Part shown: positions 36,701-45,600 of the stretch, in pieces
Numbering within the stretch: the stretch's first letter is position 1
Layout of the letters: each line of letters opens with the position of its first letter
Source: Clusia tigrina
Lineage: Eukaryota; Arthropoda; Insecta; Diptera; Clusiidae
NCBI GenBank assembly: GCA_920105625.2
Contig: OV050033.1
Span: 9,032,001 to 9,096,000, forward strand
Direction of reading: 5' to 3'
DNA: 64,000 nt
Notes under the pieces: generated by a model
Told to the model about the DNA's origin: nothing
Seen by the model: the letters and a program-made list of their open reading frames with translations, nothing else
The model's database searches: none
Made by a program: the position numbers and the translations under genes

Positions 36701-37140
36701 TGGCCAAAGATCGTGAGTACTGCCTACACTTGGTGCTTTTAATTAAAGTTTTTGTTGCTACCCGAAGAGGTGCTTCCGTTTTTAATTACAACTCACCGCC
36801 TCCCTTTTCAGCCAATACAAACAAAATGGTGACCGCGCGCTTCTGCCAGCTGGACACCGGCGACTCGGATGCTTGCTCCATATTGCGCTCCAAGCTGCGC
36901 ATCACCTCGGACGACGCGTACTTGCAGAGCGGCAACGGTGGCAAGCGCGGCAAGCAGAACAACGGCGCCGGCGAAGAGGAGGTGGAGGAGGAACAGTTCC
37001 ATTGCTCCATCTGCACCAGTGACCGCTGCAATGGGAGTCGGCGCTTGCACAGCAACCTGGCGCAGCTTTGCAGCAGTGTGCTGGCAGCAGCGGCCTTGCT
37101 GGTGGTTAACTTGCAGCAGCGCGTTGGCGCCGCTTGGTGA
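27773..37140 (+). CDS. Ly6/uPAR (three-finger) GPI-anchored protein, four exons
   Basis: Exons: 27773-27857, 28024-28109, 36586-36712, 36812-37140. Phases join without a stop, giving 208 residues. Residues 1 to about 28 form a signal peptide (hydrophobic VLLTVILLLQC). The mature chain starts near GAAIKCFVCDSS and has the ten cysteines of the Ly6 fold (C34, C37, C45, C59, C92, C111, C121, C164, C167, C172), ending in the CNG motif at 172-174. A Gly/Lys plus Glu-rich insert lies at about 139-161. The C-terminus (AAAALLVV region) is hydrophobic, as expected of a GPI-attachment signal, so the protein should sit on the outer cell surface. The family acts in septate junction assembly, channel modulation and signalling; which role applies here is unknown. 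Intron 2 is 8.5 kb and full of repeats. The first donor (G|gtttgt) is weak. I believe it is an orthologue of a Drosophila Ly6 gene but assign no symbol. Confidence 0.88.
28290..28375 (-). repeat. Dispersed retrotransposon 3'-tail segment
   Basis: Contains 'gggcggagaaccgtcgaaga' and 'ctccaagcactcaggcattg', shared with 30597-30660 and 31435-31495 in the same orientation and with 45140-45175 in the opposite one. I read it as the terminal part of a 5'-truncated non-LTR copy, antisense to the host Ly6 gene. Confidence 0.5.
28476..28921 (+). repeat. 21-bp minisatellite in intron 2 of the first Ly6 gene
   Basis: About twenty copies of 'gtagattaatgctcaaacaga' with substitutions (ttactg for ttaatg, cagaca for caaaca). 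Because 21 is a multiple of three, the plus strand stays open and reads a seven-residue repeat (SRLMLKQ-like). It lies inside an intron with no start-codon or splice support, so I treat it as non-coding. Confidence 0.9.
28926..30582. other. Intron sequence, no recognised element
   Basis: AT-rich sequence within intron 2 of the first Ly6 gene. No domain in any frame. Confidence 0.4.
30583..31250 (-). mobile_element. 5'-truncated Jockey-type non-LTR retrotransposon with simple-repeat tail
   Basis: Minus-strand translation is in one frame over its clearest part: ISKVLACITGHWLFGYSHKY, then YRSGGDEEEHETVEHLFCSC and PALVRSKAAN. This is the C-terminal zinc-knuckle-like end of Jockey-clade ORF2 (usual form 'LTGHW.LG.HA.RLG....D.CR.CGDEEE..ETVEHLLC.CPAL...R'), with a small deletion at the first Cys pair. 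Downstream on the minus strand come the shared 3'-UTR segment (30597-30660) and a (GATA)n stretch at 30583-30595 that reads as a (TCTA)n tail. The copy is antisense to the host gene and lies in its large intron. Confidence 0.82.
31425..31515 (-). repeat. Second copy of the retrotransposon 3'-tail segment
   Basis: Shares 'ttaggccgtagaacc' and 'tccaagcactcaggca' with the 30.6-kb copy. It abuts and partly overlaps the left arm of the 153-bp inverted repeat. Confidence 0.55.
31493..31645 (+). repeat. Left arm of a 153-bp inverted repeat
   Basis: The reverse complement of this arm matches 31816-31968 with about five mismatches in 153 positions. Shared landmarks are 'gaggaagcgagtttcatgct' in this arm and its complement near 31901-31920. 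The loop is 170 bp. Confidence 0.92.
31816..31968 (-). repeat. Right arm of the 153-bp inverted repeat
   Basis: Partner of 31493-31645. A transcript of the host intron could fold into a hairpin with a stem of about 150 bp. A shorter segment ('acttcatcttcagacttcat' at 32026-32045) is also an inverted copy of 31666-31685 in the loop. Confidence 0.92.
31969..33244. other. Intron sequence with a GT microsatellite
   Basis: Two diverged copies of a 100-150 bp unit ('taggtatgaggatta' and 'agaagctgc' landmarks) lie at about 31995-32290. A GT-rich tract lies at 32921-32967. The 32.5-33.1 kb part is complex, unique-looking sequence and could hold regulatory elements. No coding recognised. Confidence 0.4.
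33245..33645 (+). repeat. 84-bp tandem array with an AG|GTAAT site in each copy
   Basis: Nearly five copies; the last three are almost identical and exactly about 84 bp apart. Each contains 'cttcatatattacaggtaat' (first copies 'catagattacaggtaatgta' and 'catagattataggtaatatt'), that is, a 3' splice-site-like TTACAG directly followed by a 5' splice-site-like GTAAT. It lies near the middle of the 8.5-kb intron of the first Ly6 gene. Confidence 0.9.
33646..34322. other. Intron sequence, no recognised element
   Basis: Between the 84-bp array and the next inverted repeat. The stretch 34010-34260 has the texture of transposon sequence, but I cannot match it to a family. Confidence 0.35.
34324..34420 (+). 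repeat. Left arm of a diverged inverted repeat of about 95 bp
   Basis: 'gacgcttggaaccatac', 'cgaatcagctcc' and 'gtagacagagt' recur as complements at 34863-34957, with roughly 80% identity. It may be two copies of a small dispersed element rather than a foldback. Confidence 0.75.
34863..34957 (-). repeat. Right arm of the 95-bp inverted repeat
   Basis: Partner of 34324-34420, 442 bp away. It lies just beyond the end of the Tc1-like coding relic, so the unit may be part of that family's 3' flank. Confidence 0.7.
34985..36010 (-). pseudogene. Tc1-like transposase relic interrupted by a nested insertion
   Basis: Reading the minus strand from 36010: an N-terminal HTH part (KKNPKNSSVDIAKNLKEDIV, then EPQTVRNFLHSEGYK), an interruption at 35523-35846, then AFTPRKTHF in the restored frame, DEAKFNIFGSDGSRF (the first catalytic Asp block of the family), NVTTTVKLGGGSIMVWGAMA, and after further damage DNDANHSAMIAKEWLLYNVA with RSRDLNPFENLWAYIE. 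The last blocks are the family's second Asp box (usual NDPKH) and the catalytic Glu of 'SPDLNPIENLW'. Stops and frameshifts show it is dead. It sits antisense in the large intron of the first Ly6 gene. Confidence 0.85.
35523..35846. mobile_element. Nested insertion with 14-bp target-site duplication
   Basis: The 14-mer 'ccttgtacccttca' occurs at 35509-35522 and again at 35847-35860. Removing the insert plus one copy joins the Tc1 transposase reading (HSEGYK then AFTPRKTH) correctly. The insert begins with (ATTC)n on the plus strand, so on the minus strand it ends in a (GAAT)n tail. A long variable target-site duplication and a simple-repeat tail fit a 5'-truncated non-LTR element or SINE. I do not recognise its family. 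Confidence 0.85.
36099..36208. mobile_element. Short insertion with 11-bp target-site duplication
   Basis: 'aggcgtggtag' flanks both sides (36088-36098 and 36209-36219). The insert begins with a (CTTA)n-like tract on the plus strand followed by about 85 bp of GC-richer sequence. This again looks like a strongly 5'-truncated non-LTR element or SINE in minus orientation. Confidence 0.75.
36220..36585. other. 3' end of the large Ly6 intron
   Basis: AT-rich sequence leading to a good polypyrimidine tract and acceptor (ctctctccattccgacag) that defines exon 3. Nothing else seen. Confidence 0.6.
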
Positions 37141-39679
37141 ACGCAGTCGAGCACTAATGTGAGAAATGGAAGACATAAGTCGATTTAATATTCATTTGGA
37201 CACTTCAGTTCTGTTGTTTAATTGATTTTATAATTTTTCTATACTTTTTTAATGAGAATTCCAAATTTTCATTCGTTTCTTGCCATATTTCTTTAGTTAT
37301 GTGCATCCTCGAGGTGCACCGTAAATGTAAATAGAATCGTTAAACCCTGTAAATAGGTTGCGTGCAGGCACAGAGGAGAAGAAACCGCGTTCAAAACAAT
37401 TCCAAATCTATAACATACTCGCACAGCGACAAGTCCAGCCCCAATCTTCGCCGCCAACTCGAATGTAAATATTAAATGGGGCGATTTTTGGCAGCGCTGA
37501 GGCCAGCAACAGAAGGAAAAAACTTACATAAACAAATTAAAATACACAGCAAGAAATTATTCACAAAGTGCTTCAAGTATTTAGCAAATTAACGCATTCA
37601 AATGCCACAACGAAACATCAGAACACATCGAACTAAAATCGACACTAAAAGTTTGCCATAAATAGTCACATTACTCGTCATTTTCCAGCACACAAGGCAC
37701 AAAGCACAAAGGAGTATCCATGCTTTTGTAGGGTGGAAGCGATGTCACAACCAACCTTGAGTGAATTTAAGTGAATATAATTACATTTCTATTACTGGGG
37801 TCTCATTAACGCTATTCTAAATATGATAGAATTGTCTCCGGAAGCGAGGCAAAAGGTATCAAAGGTGTCTGGAGAAGTCTAAATACTACAGGACTACCTC
37901 TGGAAGCTAGGCAAAAAATATCAAAGAGGTCCTGATAAGTTTGACTGCATGTACGAGGGGTGCCCGTGTTTAGCGACTGATGGCATCACTGACGCAAAAT
38001 GTGTATGCCATCATTTATTGCCATCTTTAGAACGATGATGATGCCATGTTTAGAACGATGAACAGGTCGCATAACTAGGGATAGTTAAGAGAGAACTCTT
38101 AAGATTTGCTAAGAGCGTCTCCCTGTTAAACGATTCATGGATATCCATCTGGCACCGCAAAGGACCTTGCGGGTCTATGTGTGGCCTTCACGGCCGGCCA
38201 GTGTAACATAGAACGCTGACTCTTAATATTAATTTCAGATAAATTTATCGATTAATTTTCCCTTTGATAGCTGTTGAGAGTAGTCAAGTTCCTGTTTGTT
38301 TGCAAACATGGAGAATTTCTATCTTTACTTGTATTTTGTATGGAATAGGATACAAATATTTATTTGGACTCCTACTTATTTTGGAAGACCTTACATTCGA
38401 TGTTGTACTTCCCACCCAAACCAGTATAAAAACTAGTTAAGGTTGAACCGATCATTCTACTTCTATTTGCTTTTTTATTTACATTAGAGCAGAGTGAAAC
38501 GGAGCTGGAGACTTTCGTAAAGAATCAATGATGATGATGATATCACTGAGAGTTATTCTCAAGAAGATGTTATAGAAGATATGGCAAAGCAAGGTCTTAA
38601 GCATTATTGAACTGAAAATGTGCTGACTTCGTAATCTTTCAGCTATGATTGGAAATATATATTTCAGTGACCAGTTCAGTTTTGATTCTTCCAATATACT
38701 ATGTATATTATATATTATATATATTATATATTAAATATATTATATACATATATGATCCAGTAGGAAAGTTTTTAATTTGGATTATGGAGATTATGACGAA
38801 ACACACTCGTTTGATACTCAAGACTAATCAATAACAACTGTTAAAGGTTATAAGTCAATGGTGAAAGATATTTAGTGGAAGATCATTAGTATATATTAAG
38901 TTAGGTTAGACTGACCGAATAGATAATAGATAATAAGTCATTAGTGAAGTATCATTAGTGAAATATTATTGAAGTAATGTCGCTAGTGAAAAGTCTGTCG
39001 TGGAACTAGTTCTCTAGTTTAATATCTTTTGTGAAAAATCTTTCGTGGATCATAATTAGCGATAGATAAGGGAATATTTCTCATTCTTTATTTTGATCTT
39101 CGAACTCAGTTGTCTGTGTTTGAATTACTGGTTGGAGATCCATTGCAAACGAATTCGTTTCCTCATTGTCGATCGTCGTATAGTTGCTCTCCTTCATCTC
39201 TGCAGGGGGCTTTTAGGATTCTCAGGATTCTCCAGGTTCTTTATGGCTCTGCTTAACGGGACAGTCAAGAGTCTCGGTAGCAGTAAAGTTCGACAGAGAA
39301 TCTTCTTGTTTTGTACTCGATGAGACGTTGTTTATAACTCTATTTCAGATTTCTTCACTTAAACTTGTATGTTTCCTAAATTTTCTGTATGATAGCTGGA
39401 TGGATCGTAGAGTTAAAGTGAATTGGTGACTGGAGTAAGAGTCCATTCAGCTTTGGTTGAATTTTTCGACTGCCTTCTTAGTATTTTCTCTACTTTTTGG
39501 TGGAATATTTATTACAATTTTCAAAGCATCCCTACAAAAAGTGTCCAAGGTTGTTGCTGAAAACATCGTTAGAGAAGAGGGTTTCTTTGGGTTGCTGGAA
39601 CACTGACACACGAACACACCCACACACTCACTCATTCATTGAAAGTCGTATAAAACATTTTAGCGCATGTTTAAAGTTA
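37141..39679. other. 3' flank of the first Ly6 gene and spacer
   Basis: 37141-37700 is complex and probably includes the 3' UTR. No AATAAA lies close; an ATTAAA variant is near 37469. At 37815-37955 a unit of about 70 bp ('gaagcgaggcaaaaggtatc') is tandemly duplicated. A segment near 38070-38215 ('ggccttcacggccggccagt') has the look of a dispersed retroelement tail. AT dinucleotide-rich sequence lies at 38697-38752. No gene recognised. Confidence 0.4.
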
Positions 39680-40290
39680 ACTGCATAAAAATATATTTAA
39701 TTATATGTGCAAAAATATCAAAACGCTTTATGAAGATACAAAAATACTTTGTTCCATAAAAATTAAAACATAAAAAATATAATTATTAAAGAAAATAATT
39801 TCAAAAAATAAATATTAAATAAAATTATTAAAATTAACTAAGCATAAACTAAAACTAAAGAAAAAACAGAAAATATTTATATTTATGTAAAATGTTAATT
39901 AATGCAATTCTCTTTATTTTTATATATTTAAATAAGCAAATAATTGATGTATTACAATTACACTGGAGAACGAAGAATATTCACCAATTGCCTTTAATTT
40001 TTTTTAAATAAATAAATAAATAAAGTTAAACATGGAAAACACCAACAAAAAATATTAAATATTAAATCAAATATTAAAAGTATTTAAAAAAAAAACCTTA
40101 TATATTAAATGGAATATAAAAAGGTTTTTAAAATAAAACATATACTTAAAGAATAAATGTTAAAGGTGCATACAACAATGTTAATTAAGTGTGAAACAAA
40201 TTGTTAATTATAGTTTATAAAGCGATCAAAAGTTATTATATATAAATATGTATGTGAACATTTTACCAAGCATCAGAAGTTGAAAATTGT
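39680..40290. other. Extremely AT-rich, A-skewed stretch
   Basis: About 600 bp composed almost entirely of A and T, with A-runs and AAATAA/ATTAAA motifs on the plus strand. No coding, no tandem period. Stretches of this sort can act as matrix-attachment or origin-like DNA, but nothing here proves that. Confidence 0.5.
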
Positions 40291-40469
40291 AACGCTGCAG
40301 TGGGAGTGATTCAAACCCATTCAATTACGTAACAATAAAAACTTCGCATTGATTCTAAAGCAGCCTCATCGGGTCTTCTCACACGAGAGCGAATGGGCGC
40401 CACTCATACTGGAATTGTTGGAAATCAAACTCAGTGATACGAGTATCAAAAAAGAGATTGTTAAAGAAA

Positions 40470-41010
40470 GTGAAAGGGGTGTTCACATGTACATTAAACG
40501 CATGATGTGAACCCAACCTCATTCATGTATTCACACTGGAGTGTCAGTTGGTTACTTAGTGATGGTGTGAACACAACCTTATGCATGACAATAGCGAGCC
40601 ACCTGGTTAATTGGTGAAGATGTGAACAGTTCTTAATGCATATAATGACACTAATATGTCAGTTGGTCAATTGGTGTAAACCTCTTGGTGAGAATGTGAA
40701 CACAAACTTATGCATATAACCACATTACAGTTTCACTTGGTTTCTTGGTGAGAGTGTCAACACAACCTGGGAATCACTCTAACATACCACTTGAACACAA
40801 CACAACCCAACCCTCATATAATCAATCACAACACAACCCTCATATAACCACAGTAGCGTGTCACTTGGTTACTTGGTGTCAACATAACCTTATGCATATG
40901 ATTATGTAGTTACACACGCTTATCACTTGATTACTTGGTGATGAGAGCTGAAAGCCGCAGTTGCTAGTGCTCCTCTTACAAATTGTACACTAATTCATTT
41001 TTGTACAAAT

Positions 41011-41044
<34 letters not shown>

Positions 41045-41165
41045 GGTGATGGTGTGAACACTACCTAATGCATAGAATCACATAAGCTTGTCGTTACTTG
41101 GTGTTGATGTGAACACCACCTTATCACATTAGCAAGCCACTTGGTTACATGGTGATGGTGTGAAA
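40470..41165 (+). repeat. Degenerate tandem repeats around 'cacttggttacttggtgat'
   Basis: At least eight diverged units of roughly 60-85 bp with 'gtgtgaacacaaccttatgc' and 'cacttggttacttggtga'. A (TAA)n microsatellite at 41011-41041 interrupts the array. Confidence 0.8.
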
Positions 41166-41545
41166 AGTCCCACTAAAGCTATGCATATTCTATATATTTA
41201 ACTAGTAATCATACCCACCCGCACTGGCCACTTGGTCCACCTTGACACCTACACACCCACACATCCTTACGTATCCATGCTTGGTCTTGAATCACAAAAT
41301 CTCGCAAGTCACTAATAATTAACCGCATAAGTGTTAGAAACGTCACTATATAAAGCAAAAATTGTTGTTAAATGTTGAAAATATTAAATATAAATATTAG
41401 CATACTAAATTAGCAATTCTTTGAAGAGCAATACAACAGTATACATGTTTATTGGAACGTATAATATTACTTATTTTTATTAATTTTAAATTATATTCCA
41501 TTGTTAGAACACTTATACAACTTGAGAACACCTGATTTTATTAAA

Positions 41546-42215
41546 CCAAATTATTGTCAAATATATTTTCGATTTTATTTCAATAAAGGAAATCTCAAAC
41601 AAAGCAATTAACAAACTTAGTTGTATAACAGTATAACCGTTGAGTGTATAACACTTAGACGTACAGCATTTGAGCGTATAACAGTCAGGGGATTATACTA
41701 AATTATTGTTAAATATATTTTCAAGTATAGAAATCGCAAACAACGCAATTAATAAACTTAGTTGTATAACAGTATAACAGTATAACAGTTGAGTGTGTAA
41801 CACTTAGACGTACAACATTCGAGCGTATAACAGTCAGCGGATTACACTAAATTATTGTTAAATATATTTTCAAGTATAGAAATCGCAAACAACGCAATTA
41901 ATAAACTTAGTTGTATAACAGTATAACAGTTTAGTGTACAACAATTGATCATATAAGAGTACGTCGTTTTGAGCCAAATTGTTGTTAAATATATTTTCAA
42001 TTTTATATCAATCAAGAAAATCTCAACCAATGGAATACCGAAATTGGTCGTATAACAGTATTACAGTTTGAGGCGTACAACAGTTGATCGTACAACAGTT
42101 GTGTCATATAACACTTAGCAGTACAATAATTATATGTATAACAGTTGATCGCATAACACTTAGGCGTACAACAGTTGATCGTATAACACTTAGCCGCACA
42201 ACCCTTGTTCGTATA
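41546..42215 (+). repeat. Two-level tandem repeat based on 'cgtataacagttga'
   Basis: Short units of the form 'gt(a/c)(t/c)ataacagttgagcgtacaacacttag' are repeated many times. On top of this, a block of about 146 bp starting 'attattgttaaatatatttt' recurs at about 41704 and 41850, with further diverged copies before and after. It lies in the spacer just upstream of the second Ly6 gene. Confidence 0.85.
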
Positions 42216-42612
42216 ACAATTTGCTCACATGACTCACACCCGAAATATGAAAGGCAGGGCCCGCAATTTCTGTTCTGCCGCTGCTCTGCCGTGATAATGG
42301 CAATTTTTAATTTTAAACTTTGACAATTCTTTCGGGCCAGATACGATCTTCATTGAGATTGTGCGCTACAAGCATTGTAAATAAATTTTTGCTTATTTCG
42401 CACACATTCAGTCGCCCCTTCTCGCCCGTTCCGAGGTAATGCCGCGGCGACACCGAAATTCTCAAACTGATCAACTCTCATTATTAGTTGGTTTCCATCG
42501 CTGCAAAGTTCACACTCAAATACGGCTAAGAAAGATTCTGCAAACTTCTTCGCACATCGGAAACTATTTGACTTTTCGCATTGCAAGCATTCGGTATACG
42601 CAAATCGGCAGG
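42216..42612. other. Promoter-proximal region of the second Ly6 gene
   Basis: Complex, GC-richer sequence after the repeat block, consistent with promoter and 5' UTR. I see no TATA box that fits the start codon at 42613. No coding recognised. Confidence 0.4.
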
Positions 42613-45600
42613 ATGAAGTACGGGGGTGTGTGTCTCCTGGTGGCTGTGTTTGGTTGTATGGAATACGCCGCAATTGAAGGTACGTGCATCATCATTATCT
42701 TTAGTAATGCGAACAGAAAATAAGGCTGAAGGCAAAGCAAGAAGCTTGAAGAGCAAAATTACAAGAAAAACAAATGGCCAAGTTAGTGTGAGAGAACATC
42801 GCAGTGTTCCTGTTCGCAGAGGCAGAATGTGTTCATAAATTGTGTAAAATGTATTTTTAGGCAGCGCCCACGAATGCTTGTTTAGCTACTCAAAAACAAA
42901 ATTCCTCTCCTCGGCTATGAAAATTTGTTGTGCTTTTATTTCTTTTAATAATTTCCCATGTAAATGTAAAAAAATTTTGACTTTATGCCAACCGAGTATG
43001 TAGAAAAACGTAAAAACAGTGCCAGAAGTGTCTTCGGTAAGGAAAAATTAAGGTGACCAGATGTGGTCTGATTTTCACCAAAGCTTTCACAGATCATATG
43101 GAGATTGACACCTGATGAAATTTGTTTCAATGGCGAGAAACAGAAGGGCACGGCAAAATCTCTGCAGAAATGAATTCTTCTGAAAAATACGTGTCTACAG
43201 CTGCCACGCCCATTGCTTTACAACTCATGAAGGTATTGAGCCTTATTTACATATGAATATTCAGTACAATTTCTGTTTTCGTTCTTAGGAGGAATTGGTT
43301 TAAATGAGAAAGAAAAAGACATGACAAAATCTCGGGAGAAATTTGCACTCTTGAAAAATACTTGAACACGGCTGCCACGCCCTTTGCTATACAACTCCTG
43401 GAGGTATTGAGATTCATCTACATATGAAAATTCAGCTCCATTTCTGTTTTCGTTCTTGGAAGGAAGTTGTTTAAGTGAGAAAGAATGAGACATGTTCGGC
43501 ATATGTTCGATCGATCGACTAAAAAGAAAGAAGTCACTCGGAGCCAAGTCTGGGGAATACGAAAGTCGTTCGACGATATTCGTTGAGTTCTTAGTCAAAA
43601 ATTCATTCACAATGATAGCCTTGTGCGATGGTGCATTATCGTGCTGCAAAAACCAATTGTTATCCTTCCATAAATCTGGCCTCCTAAGACGAATACTCTG
43701 ACGCAAACGCTTCATAACTGCCAAATAATATTCGTGATTGACTATTTCACCTTCCGGAATATATTCAGAATGTACCATATCACGATAATCGAAGAAAATA
43801 GTGAGCAGCACCCTGATTTTTGACTGATTTCGATGTGGTTTTCTCAGTTTCGGCTCTTCTTTTCTTCTCCATTCATCCATGTCCATCGGTCAATGTTGAT
43901 GGTTACCGGATCATAATCAATAAATGACAATGATCCGAACGGACGTGATTTCAATGAGATGGCACTACCTGGCATACGGTAAATACAACTATAGACTTAT
44001 CAGAATCACAGTTGGTCGACACTCCTTCGAGAAATAGATTTGTACATTGCCCTCCGAGATGGTGCGACATGACATCTCTTAATTATTCTCCAGTATGGTA
44101 GCGGGAAATCACAGATTTACGCTGATAAGCCAGCAACAAGTATGGTGCTGGCAACCAACATGGTTCTAGTCATTAATGACTCTAGTTATACTGCCAGGAA
44201 TACTCGAAAAATAGACTTCCGAAATGAGCTTTGCAGGAAACAGCCGCGCTAGCAACATGAGTGATATCAGCTTCAATCACTATTGGCATAATTATCAACT
44301 TGAATTATGATTTGTTCCAACCACACAGTGGTTAATTGAGTCACTGAAATGAGGAAGGCAGCTATTAATGACACTCATGTTTCGATCGTATCGAGAACAG
44401 TAAAAGCGCAGATCGAGAAAACATTTTTTAATTATAGAGCAAATATTTCGAACCCCATTTACAACACTTACGCCGTGGTTAGTCATGGTAATTTATCTAT
44501 CACGAAATTAATAAGTGGGTGACAAGAATGCGACACCGGGTCTACGATAGTTACGGTAGTTAGTAGGACGCCTTATCAACTTGTCGCCCACTTTGGTGTA
44601 CTATCAAAAGTTGACTGACTTCTTTTCTTAAGGGGATAATTATATTTTTTGTGATAAAACTAGAGTAAAATTTATGTTTGATATAATCTTATCTTCAACA
44701 TAAATTTGACAATGGAACCTATGACAGATGAAACATCAGAGCCGACATATGCTTCTTTAAAGAAACTTCGCAATATAAGAGGAATTTCGGTACTACTGGC
44801 GGTCTTAATCTCCACGAACCCCAGATTGTACTGTGAAACAAAGTGGATCCTTTAAAAGTTTTGGTTAGGTTTGCCAAGTACAAATGGCACAGAGCATGTC
44901 CTCCGCAATAGTTCTCTTCCTTTGCCAGAATTAGGAGGCGCATATTAGGGAATGGACAATGCACATTCCTTATCCCTGGACAGACTTCTGAGATTCATAA
45001 AGGCGGCAAAAAAGTTTGAAAAGATGAACCTACACCTTCACAATCCTTTATTCCCCTTCCTACCTTTATTCCCCTTTATTCCTTGACTCCCCCTAATATA
45101 TCCAGCCTAAAGCATACAATGGGTATTAATGCAAGAGTGCTTCCTCCTTCCTCGGTGGTTCTCCGGTCTATCTTCTATCTATCTATCTACTTCTAAGCAA
45201 TTCTTCGGGTTGCTGAATACGAATTTGATTCTTTTTGTTCTGTTATGAGGCTTTCTGGACTCCTTTCAAGGTCAACATTAGACCTTCAGTGGAGTTTATA
45301 GTCTAGTACAAACCTTCCACTACAATATCCAAGAAGCTGTCTTTGAAATAAAAGGAGTCATCAAGGGGACTTTGTTTATCCAGGTGCACTGGACTACATT
45401 CGAGTACAGGCGCACTTTTCGAAGGCTGGGCAAGGGTCTGATATATTGACTGTATTTTTATATTCAGATTGAAAGTAAACATAAACCTGTGTCGCAATCC
45501 TCCTATCTCTGTCATTTAAAGTAATAACTGTCGTGAATTTCTTCAGAAGATCTTCATACGTCGCCGCTTTGGGGCAATTGTCGGATTGTGTGGGTCGGGG

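Noticed and set aside
36786..37176. Minus-strand and alternate plus-strand frames over the last Ly6 exon
   Set aside because: Shadow frames of the real exon, which is fixed by phase, cysteine pattern and the GPI-type tail.
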